Source: an uncultured Anaerolineae bacterium
Lineage (GTDB): Bacteria; Chloroflexota; Anaerolineae; Anaerolineales; Villigracilaceae
Assembly (NCBI GenBank): GCA_903838415.1
Contig: CAILYI010000073.1
Coordinates: forward strand, 1-42,573
DNA: 42,573 nucleotides
Reading direction: 5' to 3'
In this document: positions 19,011 to 27,162 of the stretch, piece after piece
Layout of the letters: each line of letters starts with the position of its first letter
Position numbering within the stretch: position 1 is the stretch's first letter
Program-made: the position numbers and the translations under genes
The notes under the pieces: generated by a model
Databases searched by the model: none
The model's input: only the letters and a program-made list of their open reading frames with translations
What the model was told of the DNA's origin: nothing

Positions 19011-19051
19011 GAAGGACATACGTCACAAACTGCGCGCGACGTATGTCCTTC
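19011..19051 (-). repeat. Hairpin between acsC and acsV covering the acsV start region
   Basis: Perfect 14-bp arms GAAGGACATACGTC / GACGTATGTCCTTC (19011-19024 and 19038-19051), loop of 13 bases. It begins 11 bases past the acsC stop, and one arm includes the upstream candidate start of acsV (19019), so it could limit translation or transcription into acsV. Confidence 0.75.
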
Positions 19052-19061
19052 GTGATCAAAA

Positions 19062-20390
19062 TTAATTTAACGCTTGCTTCATGAACGCGGGCAAATCCAC
19101 CGCTTCGCGAGGCCCAACGCGGATTTCCCAGCCGGGGAGTTCTTCTTCGAGCTCGCCCGAAAGCACGGCCACGTGGCCGGGGATGACAATGCGCTTTTTG
19201 CTGATTTTGCTCTCGATGTCGAAGCTCTTGACGGCCTTGGCGATGCGTTCGGCATCGAACTTGCCTGCGGCCCAGGCTGTCAACACAGACATGCCATCGG
19301 CATCCACAACCAGCAGCCTGGCCGGAAGACCGGAGCTTTCCACTTCATTGGCAACCGAGAAGTACGTGATGCTGAAATTGGTGGTGACCAGCACCGGAGA
19401 TTCGGGCTTGGGATTGTTGATATCGTACAGGCCGGGCGTCACCTGGATCGGTTTCTGCGGATCGGTGTAAATGTTTTCGCGCAGCACCAGCAGGGCGTAC
19501 ATCAGTTCGGGGTTGAACTCGTTGAGTACCACGAAGCCGGCATACTTGGTGACGGCCTGGGCGGCAAAGAGCGATTCGCGCATGGCGGAACCGGCATCGC
19601 CGGGGAAGGTCAGTATGGGGAAGCCCAGCGCGCGGAAGTTTTTCAGCGCCAGCCGACGGATTTGCGTCGATTTGGCGAGAGATTCTCCCATTGTTTTTCC
19701 GCCAGGGATCAGGACGAGATCGTCCACACCCTTGGCTTTGATTTTTTCGGTCAGGGCGGCCAGCTCTTCGAGTGAGTCAGCGCTGACGGCCAGGGCGGCT
19801 TTGGAAGTTTTTGCAAGATCTGCCAGCGCTTCCCAGTTGGAGGCGTCCGCGCCGACTAAAAGCGGAGTTTCTCCGGCCAGGGATGCTAATCCAGCTGAGA
19901 GTACGGCCGGGTCTTTCGAGATCAGAATCAGCGGGCGTTTTGACGCGGAGCGCACCGCTTTAACGGCGTCCGCAAATTTGGACGGCTCGTCCGCTTCAAC
20001 GGTGAAGCCATCCACGCTGAAATCCATGCCCACATAACCCACTTTGAAGGCTTCGGCTTTGGCAACTGTGGCGGCGATATCGGACTGGGATGATTTAACC
20101 CGCACGAACAGGCCGGTCTTGTTGTAGAAGGTTTTTTCGTGGCGGAAAAGGCAGACTTCGTTACCGACTTTGACTTCGGTGCCGATGCCTTTGAGCGTCA
20201 CCAGGCGAATGGGCGGTGCGGACGATTCTGCCAGTTGGGCCTTGGATGCTTCGCTGACGTATGGGCAGGTGGATAGTTCGACTTGCTTGGCGGCGAGTTT
20301 CATCGCGAAGGCCAGGCAGGTGGGGAAACCGCATTCCTTGCAGTTGGTCTGCGGGAGCATTTTGTAGATTTGGATACCTGAGAGTGCCAT
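19062..20390 (-). CDS. acsC: Corrinoid iron-sulfur protein, large subunit
   Basis: A 442-residue protein. The N-terminal [4Fe-4S] motif is C17-x2-C20-x4-C25-x16-C42 (NCKECGFPTC...STCPY), which electronically couples to the cobalt. The middle is a TIM barrel, and the C-terminal about 110 residues form the corrinoid-binding Rossmann domain (SGLPARLLVVDADGMSVLTAWAAGKF; RIVIPGHVAVLSGELEEELPGW). With AcsD it carries the methyl group from AcsE to the A-cluster of AcsB. Length and order of domains are normal. It lies directly downstream of acsD. Confidence 0.96.
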   Translation of the reverse strand: MALSGIQIYKMLPQTNCKECGFPTCLAFAMKLAAKQVELSTCPYVSEASKAQLAESSAPPIRLVTLKGIGTEVKVGNEVCLFRHEKTFYNKTGLFVRVKSSQSDIAATVAKAEAFKVGYVGMDFSVDGFTVEADEPSKFADAVKAVRSASKRPLILISKDPAVLSAGLASLAGETPLLVGADASNWEALADLAKTSKAALAVSADSLEELAALTEKIKAKGVDDLVLIPGGKTMGESLAKSTQIRRLALKNFRALGFPILTFPGDAGSAMRESLFAAQAVTKYAGFVVLNEFNPELMYALLVLRENIYTDPQKPIQVTPGLYDINNPKPESPVLVTTNFSITYFSVANEVESSGLPARLLVVDADGMSVLTAWAAGKFDAERIAKAVKSFDIESKISKKRIVIPGHVAVLSGELEEELPGWEIRVGPREAVDLPAFMKQALN

Positions 20391-20406
20391 GAGTGTCTCC
20401 TAGTGG

Positions 20407-20475
20407 AGTAAAGGTAGGAAGTTGGAAGTGAGAAGGCGGTTGTCAGCTTTCTTCCTTCTTTCTCCGCTCTTTACT
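20407..20475 (-). repeat. Imperfect inverted repeat between acsD and acsC
   Basis: AGTAAAG (20407-20413) and CTTTACT (20469-20475) frame a stretch whose left side is purine-rich (AGGAAG...) and right side pyrimidine-rich (CTTCCT...), giving a long imperfect stem. It fills nearly the whole 85-base gap. Confidence 0.4.
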
Positions 20476-21420
20476 CTATGCCGTCATTAGTTCTGTGATG
20501 GCAAGCTGAACCCGTTTGATCGATTCCGGGTGACGCAGCACAACAATGGATGCGCCGCTTTCGAGCAGGGCGGTGGCGGTCAGCGCCTCCCAGTGGATGG
20601 CTCGCTCTTTCCAGTTGCCCCAGGCTTCGGGAACGCCGGTGCCAACCTTGGATTCTTTGGTTTTCCAGGTTTCGTAGCCGGGGGTGACCATCATGGGCAA
20701 TTGGGTCATGGCGTCGCCTTGCAGGGCAGCCAATCGCAAACGTTCCATCACGGAATAGCCGTATTCCATGCCGTAGCCGAGCGCGCCAGTGGTCGGATCC
20801 ATGATGACGCGGTCGAGCGGCAGGCCCATATCGCTGATCAGAATGTTGAGTTGTTTGGCGAGGTTGACATCCATGGCGGTGCGGGCGCTGACGATGTGTC
20901 CGTTGGCCATGGCCGTGGCGACGATGGTGCGGTAGTTTTTGTCTTCGCAGATGCCGAGCACGAGTTTTTCGCCCTTGGCAGCTTCTGAAACAGCCACGAG
21001 CAGTTCATTGTCTTTCTCAACCTGTCCGGGACCAAAAACCATCAGCGGCAGCCCGCTGGCGGCCAGCACATCCTTGACGGCCTTGACGGCATCATTGGGC
21101 GTGTCTTCGAGCGATAGCCACAACACAAGCGCATCAGCGCCGGTGGCTTCCGCGGCTTTGGCCCAGGCGGCCGGGCTGTTCAGGGCTTCGCCCCAAACTT
21201 CTTCGAGCAGAGCGGACCAGTCGTCTGGTTTGCGGGATTTGATTTCCACGGCAACCAACGGGGTGTGCGGCGTGGGAGTTTCAAAGTGCATAAATGGCAT
21301 GCTGGTGTCGCCGCCAACAGTGATGGTTTTGGCGCGCGTGCCGCCCTCCGCAGCTGTTGCGCCAATGGTGACGGCTCGGACTTTACCCGTCCACTTGTCT
21401 TTTGGAATTTCTACTGGCAT
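20476..21420 (-). CDS. acsD: Corrinoid iron-sulfur protein, small subunit
   Basis: A 314-residue TIM-barrel subunit that forms the heterodimer with AcsC and helps cover the corrinoid. Typical segments are TITVGGDTSMPFMHFE near the N-terminus, MDVNLAKQLNILISDMGLP with DRVIMDPTTGALGYGMEYGYSVMERLR, and the C-terminal WEALTATALLESGASIVVLRHPES. The start at 21420 is preferred, since the SD GAGGAGAG lies just before it and overlaps the alternative ATG at 21435. A 133-base gap separates it from the CBS-protein gene upstream. Confidence 0.95.
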   Translation of the reverse strand: MPVEIPKDKWTGKVRAVTIGATAAEGGTRAKTITVGGDTSMPFMHFETPTPHTPLVAVEIKSRKPDDWSALLEEVWGEALNSPAAWAKAAEATGADALVLWLSLEDTPNDAVKAVKDVLAASGLPLMVFGPGQVEKDNELLVAVSEAAKGEKLVLGICEDKNYRTIVATAMANGHIVSARTAMDVNLAKQLNILISDMGLPLDRVIMDPTTGALGYGMEYGYSVMERLRLAALQGDAMTQLPMMVTPGYETWKTKESKVGTGVPEAWGNWKERAIHWEALTATALLESGASIVVLRHPESIKRVQLAITELMTA

Positions 21421-21553
21421 GGTGTCTCTCCTCAATGTGAGTGAAAAGATGGATAGGGATTAATAGTGAAAAGTGAGAAGAAAAAACTCGAAAAGGTCAC
21501 CCGGGCTGGCAGTTTCCTCGTTTCTTATCCCTTATTCTTTATTACATTTCCCA

Positions 21554-22051
21554 TTACTTGATCAAACCTGCTTTTCTTCTGGCTTCATCCCGTCTTTCGA
21601 GAAACTGCTCAATCGGCGATTTTCTCTCTGCGGCTATGCCCAAATCCTTCAGATCATTTTCATCTTTGGCGGCCAGGGCGCGCAGAATGTGTTTATACGA
21701 GATCATCGCGGCGGGATAGGTGATTCCGGCGGAATTGTGGGTCATGTATGCCGCGCGGACGTGCATGTCTTGCATCATCTTTGCGGCCAGGGTGATGCTG
21801 ATCTCTGGGGGCAGTTCCGGGACGCCTTCGTGCATGATGTTTTCAGCGGTCAGGGCTTCAATGTCTTCCCGTCCGAAAGCGCTTACCAGTTGTTCGTAGC
21901 CACAGGTGCCCACGCCCTGGCCTTCTTCATCCAGCACGACCATTTCTTCGACGCTGTGTTCCAAAATGAAACGGGCCACATCCACAATCGGGGAAGTGGT
22001 TTTGCAGGTCGGCACACCAACGGTCATGATTTCGCGGACGAGTGTGGGCAT
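21554..22051 (-). CDS. CBS-pair protein inside the CODH/ACS cluster
   Basis: A 165-residue protein made of two CBS motifs (about 8-60 and 72-130), without a fused enzyme domain. It opens with VREIMTVGVPTCKTTSPIVDVARFI and has the second repeat AENIMHEGVPELPPEISITLAAKMM. CBS pairs bind adenine nucleotides, S-adenosylmethionine or similar ligands and act as energy or ligand sensors. No RBS is seen before the ATG, and a 15-bp hairpin separates it from acsB. Its place between acsB and acsD suggests regulation of the acetyl-CoA pathway, perhaps by adenylate level. That is inference. Confidence 0.8.
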   Translation of the reverse strand: MPTLVREIMTVGVPTCKTTSPIVDVARFILEHSVEEMVVLDEEGQGVGTCGYEQLVSAFGREDIEALTAENIMHEGVPELPPEISITLAAKMMQDMHVRAAYMTHNSAGITYPAAMISYKHILRALAAKDENDLKDLGIAAERKSPIEQFLERRDEARRKAGLIK

Positions 22052-22080
22052 TGGAAAAATTGTTAAAAATCCCTGGCGCT

Positions 22081-22121
22081 AAAATGTGGATTGGGCGGGA
22101 CTCCATCCCAATCCACATTTT
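22081..22121 (-). terminator. Terminator-like hairpin between acsB and the CBS gene
   Basis: Perfect 15-bp stem AAAATGTGGATTGGG / CCCAATCCACATTTT (22081-22095 and 22107-22121), 11-base loop, 18 bases past the acsB stop. On the minus strand the stem ends in TTTT. It probably lowers expression of the downstream genes relative to cooS and acsB. Confidence 0.7.
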
Positions 22122-22139
22122 TAATAGTTGGGTGATCTT

Positions 22140-24410
22140 CTAGAACATCGCTTCCATGATCATGGCCGGATGTTCGTGGGCTTCGAGCCAGGCCAGCAGC
22201 TCGTCGACGGTTGAAACTTCGCGCTCGTCAGCGATTTTTTCAATCAGGTCCGGGTCGCCTTCGCGCGCCGCGACAGCTTTCAGTTCATCCGCCATCGTTT
22301 CTTTGAGCACCGATGACATCCAGACAATTCGTTTGAAGCCGCCGTCGGATGAGATGAATTTGGGGCTGATCAAATAGAATTTGCCCACACCCATCACGCC
22401 CGGAGTTTGCAGGCCGCCACCGGCGATGCCCGCCAACGTGGAGAAGGTCATGCCCGCCGGGGTCATTGACGTATCTTCGCGGCTGACCACCATCACGCCA
22501 TTGGCTTCTGGGATCAGCATCACGATGCATTCAAAACAGCCGCAGGCCGTCATCGGATTTTCCATGATCGAGTACATCGAAACTTCGTTGACCACACCGT
22601 GCGAGCCCATCGACGCGTATTCGTTGGTGCCTTGCCAGTAACCCTTGCGGTCGTCAATCTGTTTGCCCAGTTTGATGGGCTGATTCGGACCGGTGGGATT
22701 GATATTGAAGGATGCCTTGCAGTCCAGCCAGTTGTACGCGCCGCACAGGCCGAGTCGCTGCGGGCTGACCACGCAAACGTGGTTGGGTGCAAAACTTTGA
22801 CACAACGTGCAGGAGTAAAACTCTTCGACTTTATCGTCCGTCAGATCCGCCAGGCGTTTGTTGCGGAAGTCGTAGGTTTCGCGGGCCTTCTCCAGCCATT
22901 GGTTGAACTGTTCCGGCTCGGTGTAAATTGTCACCTGGACTTTATCGACAATCGCGCCAAAATCAGCATGGAATCGTGCGTGCAAAATCTTGCCGATGTC
23001 TGGCAGGCTGAAGCCCTTTTCCGCGGCGGCGTTGGAGATGCGCACCCAGGCAATGTCGCGTTGGCCCACATGCTGAATGCCGCTCGCGCCATTAACAAAG
23101 TAGTGGATTTGACGTTCCAGCACTGGTTCAAAGTCGGATTGCATGGAGCGACCGGCCACTTTGATGACGACGCCCACACTCTGATTACCCTGAGCCGGAA
23201 TCCCGCTAAAGTCGGGGCCGATCACTTCCACTTTTCCGTCAACAACCTCTTCTAGCGGAGCCGTATAAAGGTATTCGAAGCATCTGGAATGTTTTCCGCC
23301 AAATTCAACCCGTAAATCTGTCTTGCGGACAACTTCACCTTCAAAGGCCGAACCATAAGGCACCGGAATCGGCACTTCGGTCAACTTGATTTTGATACCG
23401 CGGGTTTCAATACACTTCTGGACGAGTCTTTCGGCTCTTTCCAGGTCATCTGCGCCGTCAATTTTGTCAAACGGCATCGAGACGACGTGTTCGTAAGTGG
23501 TGACACCGGTTGGCAGGATTTCAGGAATGATCGTATCCGCGATAACCGGGAAACCAAAATTGATGGCTCCCGCAGCCGCGGCATATTTCAGATCATCCAC
23601 TTCGCCGAGTGCCAGCACGAAGGCAAACACGCGCTCTTTGTTATAAAGTAGGATTTCTCTAGCCATGCCGGCCTTCATCCCACCGAAAGTCAACGCTGAG
23701 CGGGAGGCAAAACCTAACGGGTAAATGGCGGAAATGGTGTCAGTACCAAAGGGCACGGTGTAAGTGTCGTAACCCAATTCCACGCCTTCTTCATTCAACT
23801 GGTCAATGATCGAGCGACCGTTGACGTTTCCGCACAGGAAAGTCAAAATATTACGTTTTTGAAGTTCGCGCACGATCTTGACGGCCACTTCATTCGATTT
23901 GGCGCAGCCGACGATGGCGGCAAAACCGGGCATGCGCCCATCCACCAGGGAAATACCCCACGAGCGCAGGCGAATATCGTCGATTGGACCATTCAGATAC
24001 CCGCCCTGGTCACCCAGTGCAGGATAGGCCGTTCCACCTGCCAAATGGAATTCCGGCTTGATTTCCGGCTGTAGATCGTAGATAAAGCGAATCGCTTCGA
24101 TGGTTTCGGCGGCGAAGAGAGTCGCCATGCCACCATCCAGCGTTTCGCCCAGATAGGGCGTCCAGTGTCGATTGGCTGGGACAGGGTGCAGTAATTCACG
24201 GGCATGTTTGAGCACGTCTTTCAACTGTCCCAGCTTTTCCACCGCAATACCGGTCATCGCGTAGATGGTCGGCAGGTAATAAGCGGTGTTCGGGAAGGAA
24301 ATCGGAGTATCAGCACCTTTTTCGGCGAGGGCCTTGTTCAACATGAACTCGGCTTCGGTTACCAGAGCATTTGCGCCACGGATGGCACGGGTAGCAATAT
24401 AACGGGACAT
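22140..24410 (-). CDS. acsB: Acetyl-CoA synthase (CODH/ACS complex alpha/beta subunit)
   Basis: A 756-residue full-length bacterial acetyl-CoA synthase. It joins CO, the methyl group of the corrinoid protein and CoA at the Ni-Ni-[4Fe-4S] A-cluster. The cluster cysteines are C534, C537, C546 and C556 (CTLCQSFAPNHVC...LCG). The Cys-Gly-Cys motif for the distal nickel is C623/C625 in ACGCFE. The spacings equal those of the Moorella enzyme (3, 9, 10 and 89 residues from the first Cys). The N-terminal CO-tunnel domain is complete, so it is the bacterial rather than the truncated archaeal form. SD AGGAGA precedes the ATG. It follows cooS after 81 bases. Confidence 0.97.
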   Translation of the reverse strand: MSRYIATRAIRGANALVTEAEFMLNKALAEKGADTPISFPNTAYYLPTIYAMTGIAVEKLGQLKDVLKHARELLHPVPANRHWTPYLGETLDGGMATLFAAETIEAIRFIYDLQPEIKPEFHLAGGTAYPALGDQGGYLNGPIDDIRLRSWGISLVDGRMPGFAAIVGCAKSNEVAVKIVRELQKRNILTFLCGNVNGRSIIDQLNEEGVELGYDTYTVPFGTDTISAIYPLGFASRSALTFGGMKAGMAREILLYNKERVFAFVLALGEVDDLKYAAAAGAINFGFPVIADTIIPEILPTGVTTYEHVVSMPFDKIDGADDLERAERLVQKCIETRGIKIKLTEVPIPVPYGSAFEGEVVRKTDLRVEFGGKHSRCFEYLYTAPLEEVVDGKVEVIGPDFSGIPAQGNQSVGVVIKVAGRSMQSDFEPVLERQIHYFVNGASGIQHVGQRDIAWVRISNAAAEKGFSLPDIGKILHARFHADFGAIVDKVQVTIYTEPEQFNQWLEKARETYDFRNKRLADLTDDKVEEFYSCTLCQSFAPNHVCVVSPQRLGLCGAYNWLDCKASFNINPTGPNQPIKLGKQIDDRKGYWQGTNEYASMGSHGVVNEVSMYSIMENPMTACGCFECIVMLIPEANGVMVVSREDTSMTPAGMTFSTLAGIAGGGLQTPGVMGVGKFYLISPKFISSDGGFKRIVWMSSVLKETMADELKAVAAREGDPDLIEKIADEREVSTVDELLAWLEAHEHPAMIMEAMF

Positions 24411-24439
24411 ATTTGTCTCCTAGTCTTTAGTCTGCTTTT

Positions 24440-24478
24440 AGCAGGTCAAAGCCTTGCGACGCAAGAAATTGACCTGCT
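24440..24478 (-). repeat. Nested hairpin between cooS and acsB
   Basis: Outer arms AGCAGGTCAA / TTGACCTGCT (24440-24449 and 24469-24478), inner arms CTTGC / GCAAG (24453-24457 and 24461-24465). No T-run. It occupies half of the cooS-acsB gap and may be an mRNA processing or stability element. Confidence 0.65.
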
Positions 24479-24491
24479 GGCAACTAATCGA

Positions 24492-26492
24492 CTATCCATA
24501 GATAGCTTCGCGACGGTCTTCGAGCGACAGGGCTTCGAGTTCGTTCATGCGATCATCGCCCGATTTCCCATACTTGGTGGGGTCCCAGGCGGGCAAGCCG
24601 AGCGCGGCGCGTTTTTTGTCGATGTGGGCGAGTGAGGCTTTGATCATCTGTTCTGGATCGGGCATGAATTCGAGTTTCCCGCCATACAGTTTTTCCCAGC
24701 CTTCCGAGATATATTTCAGCACATTGTCGCTGCCATCCACGCGATCGGGCATACCGCCGACAGGAGATGAGCCGCCAAAAATGACATATGCGCCGCTGGC
24801 TACGCAGTAGGTCGCAATCGCCAATGCTTTTTCAGACATCCACTCAGGGGCCAGGCCGACCGCCGGAATTTGGTCAATATCATCGCCCAAACCGCCTTCT
24901 TCCGCCATTTGGGTCAACACGGTCAGGATGCGGGTGTTATCCACGCAGGAACCCATGTGCAATACCGGCGGAATTCCGACCGTTTCGCATACTTCCCGCA
25001 GACCTGCGCCGACCTGATCCAGACCAGCTTCACCCAACAGAAGTCCCAGTTTGGCGGATGCAATTGCGCCGCAGCCGGTTTGGACGACGAGCACATCCTG
25101 TTTGAGCAGTTCGCGCACTACCTTGACGTGCAGATAATCCTGTTTCGAGCGCGGGTTATTACAGCCGACAATCGCCGCCACGCCGCGAATGCGTCCGCTC
25201 ATGATGGCGTCGTTCAGCGGGCGGAAGGACGCCCGGTATGAGCCGCCCAGCATATAGTTAATATATTCGTGCGAGAAACCGGGGATTAAGTCCTCTTTTT
25301 CGTCTGGAATGTGGACTTCGCCGCGATTCTTGTAATTGTCGATGGCAACTTTGAGAATATTTTTTGCAACTGTCAGGGCGTGGTGCTCATCAAACTCGAT
25401 GTGTGTCGCGCCCGTAATTTTTACTTTGGACGAAGTGGTGATGATCTTGGTGTGGAAGTGGCTGGCAAGTCCGACGAGCGCTTGCATGATGCATTGCACG
25501 TCCACCACCATCGCTTCGACAGAACCGGTCATGATGGAAAGTTCCTGATGCAGGAAGTTTCCAGCCGCCGGAATGCCCTGGCGCATGAGAATTTCATTCG
25601 CCGTACAGCAAATTCCGCTTAGTTGAATTCCTTTGGCGCCTGCCGCTTTGGCATACTCAATGATTTCAGGATCTTGCGTCGCGGCGACGATCATCTCGCT
25701 CAGGGTGGGCTCGTGACCGTGGACAACCACATTAACCATATCCTTCTTAAGAACACCAAGGTTGGCTTGACCGAGGACAGGCGCCGGGGTGCCAAAAAGG
25801 ATGTCCGAAATATCGGTGGCGATCATCGAGCCGCCCCAGCCATCGGACATGCTTGTGCGAATGGCGTGACTCAGGATGTGTTCGTAATCCTGGTCGTCGC
25901 CGATGTGCGTGCGATGCAACGCTTCGACAACTTCGCGATCAACGCCGCGAGGCAAAATGCCCAGTTTCCGCCAGAGTTCCTGACGTTTTTTGGTTGCCCG
26001 CCGCGCGGGGGCGATTTCTCCGCGCTGCTGGCCGAATTGCGCGATATAAAGGTCAGCCAATTCGTTGGCGATTTCATCAGGGGAGCGCCCTTCAACCTTG
26101 ATGTCGTAATAACCTGCGACCTGGCGCAGCTTGGCGATATCCTTGAGCTGGTAACCTTCAGTTTGGTGATTGGCGACAGCTTTCAGGGTGAAGGCCATAT
26201 CGCGTCCATGATCGGAGTGCGCCGCTGAACCAGCTGCAATCGCGCGAGTCAGGTTGCGAGCCTGGATGGTTTCTAGCGTAGCGCCGCAAATGCCCACATC
26301 GCCGGTTTTTACCAGGCGGCAGGGTCCCATTCCGCACTGCTTGCAACACATACCTGTGCTGCCGATATTGCACGGAGCCATATTGTCGGCGCGCGAAAAT
26401 GCTGTGCTGAGCCCAAGCTCCTCCGCGCGGATGATCATCTGTTGAGCAGCTGGGTCGATCGTGTATTCTTGAATTTCACGTTTCTTGGCCAT
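24492..26492 (-). CDS. cooS: Anaerobic carbon monoxide dehydrogenase catalytic subunit
   Basis: A 666-residue Ni-Fe-S CO dehydrogenase (AcsA/CooS). It reduces CO2 to CO for AcsB, or oxidises CO. The D/B cluster cysteines lie at C41, C49, C50, C53, C58 and C69. C-cluster ligands are all present: the His of VVHGHEP (258/260), C295 in SGICCTANE, C334 in VDVQC, C444 in VGCNN, C474 in TGCGA and C516 in MGSCVDNTR. The protein is therefore expected to be active. RBS GAGGTGA lies before the ATG. It is the second gene of the cluster, nine bases behind the HMA-fold gene, and is followed by acsB, so it belongs to the acetyl-CoA-forming complex. Confidence 0.97.
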   Translation of the reverse strand: MAKKREIQEYTIDPAAQQMIIRAEELGLSTAFSRADNMAPCNIGSTGMCCKQCGMGPCRLVKTGDVGICGATLETIQARNLTRAIAAGSAAHSDHGRDMAFTLKAVANHQTEGYQLKDIAKLRQVAGYYDIKVEGRSPDEIANELADLYIAQFGQQRGEIAPARRATKKRQELWRKLGILPRGVDREVVEALHRTHIGDDQDYEHILSHAIRTSMSDGWGGSMIATDISDILFGTPAPVLGQANLGVLKKDMVNVVVHGHEPTLSEMIVAATQDPEIIEYAKAAGAKGIQLSGICCTANEILMRQGIPAAGNFLHQELSIMTGSVEAMVVDVQCIMQALVGLASHFHTKIITTSSKVKITGATHIEFDEHHALTVAKNILKVAIDNYKNRGEVHIPDEKEDLIPGFSHEYINYMLGGSYRASFRPLNDAIMSGRIRGVAAIVGCNNPRSKQDYLHVKVVRELLKQDVLVVQTGCGAIASAKLGLLLGEAGLDQVGAGLREVCETVGIPPVLHMGSCVDNTRILTVLTQMAEEGGLGDDIDQIPAVGLAPEWMSEKALAIATYCVASGAYVIFGGSSPVGGMPDRVDGSDNVLKYISEGWEKLYGGKLEFMPDPEQMIKASLAHIDKKRAALGLPAWDPTKYGKSGDDRMNELEALSLEDRREAIYG

Positions 26493-26501
26493 ATATCACC
26501 T

Positions 26502-26879
26502 CTACTCATCCATTTTATTAACGACACCCATTCCAGGGCAATTCCACAAGGGACGTCCGGTGTAGGGTGTGTTCTGTGCAAAGCTAACCGTCTTTTTGAC
26601 CGTTTCGTAGGTGGCCGTGTGGCGGAATACACTCTTACCTTCTTCGGCAACACTGCTCTCGGTCATCATCGGGATTTGGCCAAGATAACCGGCTTCATCC
26701 AATTTGCGCATTAAGCTGTCATGCGAGATTTGGCTTTCATCAAACTCAACCTGCACCACATGAAATGCACTGCTGGCGTAAACATTTTTTACGCCTGGTA
26801 TTTCTAAAAACATCCGTCTGACCTCGGTGACGTGATGGTCACCGTACAGGGCAGGCGTGTCAAACGTGGACTTTTGCAT
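26502..26879 (-). CDS. Small HMA-fold protein without CxxC, first gene of the CODH operon
   Basis: A 125-residue protein. Residues about 12-68 match the ferredoxin-like fold of heavy-metal-associated domains ('IPGVKNVYASSAFHVVQVEFD', then 'LMRKLDEAGYLG'). The metal loop reads LYGDHHVTEV, so two histidines (15, 16) stand where CxxC is expected. The C-terminal 55 residues are of unknown fold, with WNCPGMG near the end and the only Cys there. AGGAGG directly before the ATG fixes the start at 26879; the frame runs further upstream without support. With only nine bases to cooS, it is surely co-transcribed. A role in nickel delivery to CODH, or in sensing, is possible but not shown; the fold assignment is by eye. 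Confidence 0.65.
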   Translation of the reverse strand: MQKSTFDTPALYGDHHVTEVRRMFLEIPGVKNVYASSAFHVVQVEFDESQISHDSLMRKLDEAGYLGQIPMMTESSVAEEGKSVFRHTATYETVKKTVSFAQNTPYTGRPLWNCPGMGVVNKMDE

Positions 26880-26954
26880 AGGATCCTCCTGAGAAATAAA
26901 CTGATGATAAAGGGACTTCGTAAAACTTTTTGATTCCTGATATATCAAAAGGCC

Positions 26955-26967
26955 GTCTATCATTTTA
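26955..26967 (-). promoter_or_regulatory. Probable -10 region and start site of the CODH operon
   Basis: Minus-strand TAAAAT at 26962-26967 would place the transcription start near 26955. No -35 hexamer is present at the right distance, as expected for an activator-dependent promoter. The leader of about 76 bases contains a small inverted repeat TTTTGAT / ATCAAAA (26928-26934 and 26944-26950). Confidence 0.45.
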
Positions 26968-26987
26968 GCGAGTATTGGAAAATTTGC

Positions 26988-27007
26988 CTTGTGACAAATG
27001 TCACAAG
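26988..27007 (-). promoter_or_regulatory. CRP/FNR-family binding palindrome upstream of the CODH operon
   Basis: Perfect 9-bp arms CTTGTGACA / TGTCACAAG around two bases, which contains exactly TGTGA-N6-TCACA, the consensus of CRP-type regulators. Its centre is about 42 bases before the inferred start, the class II activation position. The family of the regulator (CRP, FNR-like, CooA-like) cannot be told, and no regulator gene is in the window. Confidence 0.65.
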
Positions 27008-27119
27008 TTGTGCTTAAGAAAGTGCCTTTCACTGTGTAACTATCTATTTTTATTATACTGATTGCGGCCTACTATAATAGTTCCAAATGTTACTATCTGT
27101 TTCTTACTCTTATATGACG

Positions 27120-27137
27120 TTGTGCGATATTTCACAA
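27120..27137. promoter_or_regulatory. Second, imperfect CRP/FNR-type site in the divergent region
   Basis: TTGTG-N8-CACAA with TGTGC-N6-TCACA inside (27121-27136). It is centred about 70 bases before the inferred start of the CAP-LysM gene and 131 bases from the first palindrome. Confidence 0.4.
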
Positions 27138-27162
27138 AGTTGTCTGGGTGACTTGTCCAAAT

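Noticed and set aside
22599..23255. Plus-strand open frame of 218 codons opposite acsB
   Set aside because: Shadow of acsB; no family resemblance and no start signal.
26928..26950. TTGATATATCA within the CODH leader as an FNR box
   Set aside because: The half-sites TTGAT and ATCA are two bases apart instead of four, and the position is downstream of the inferred start.
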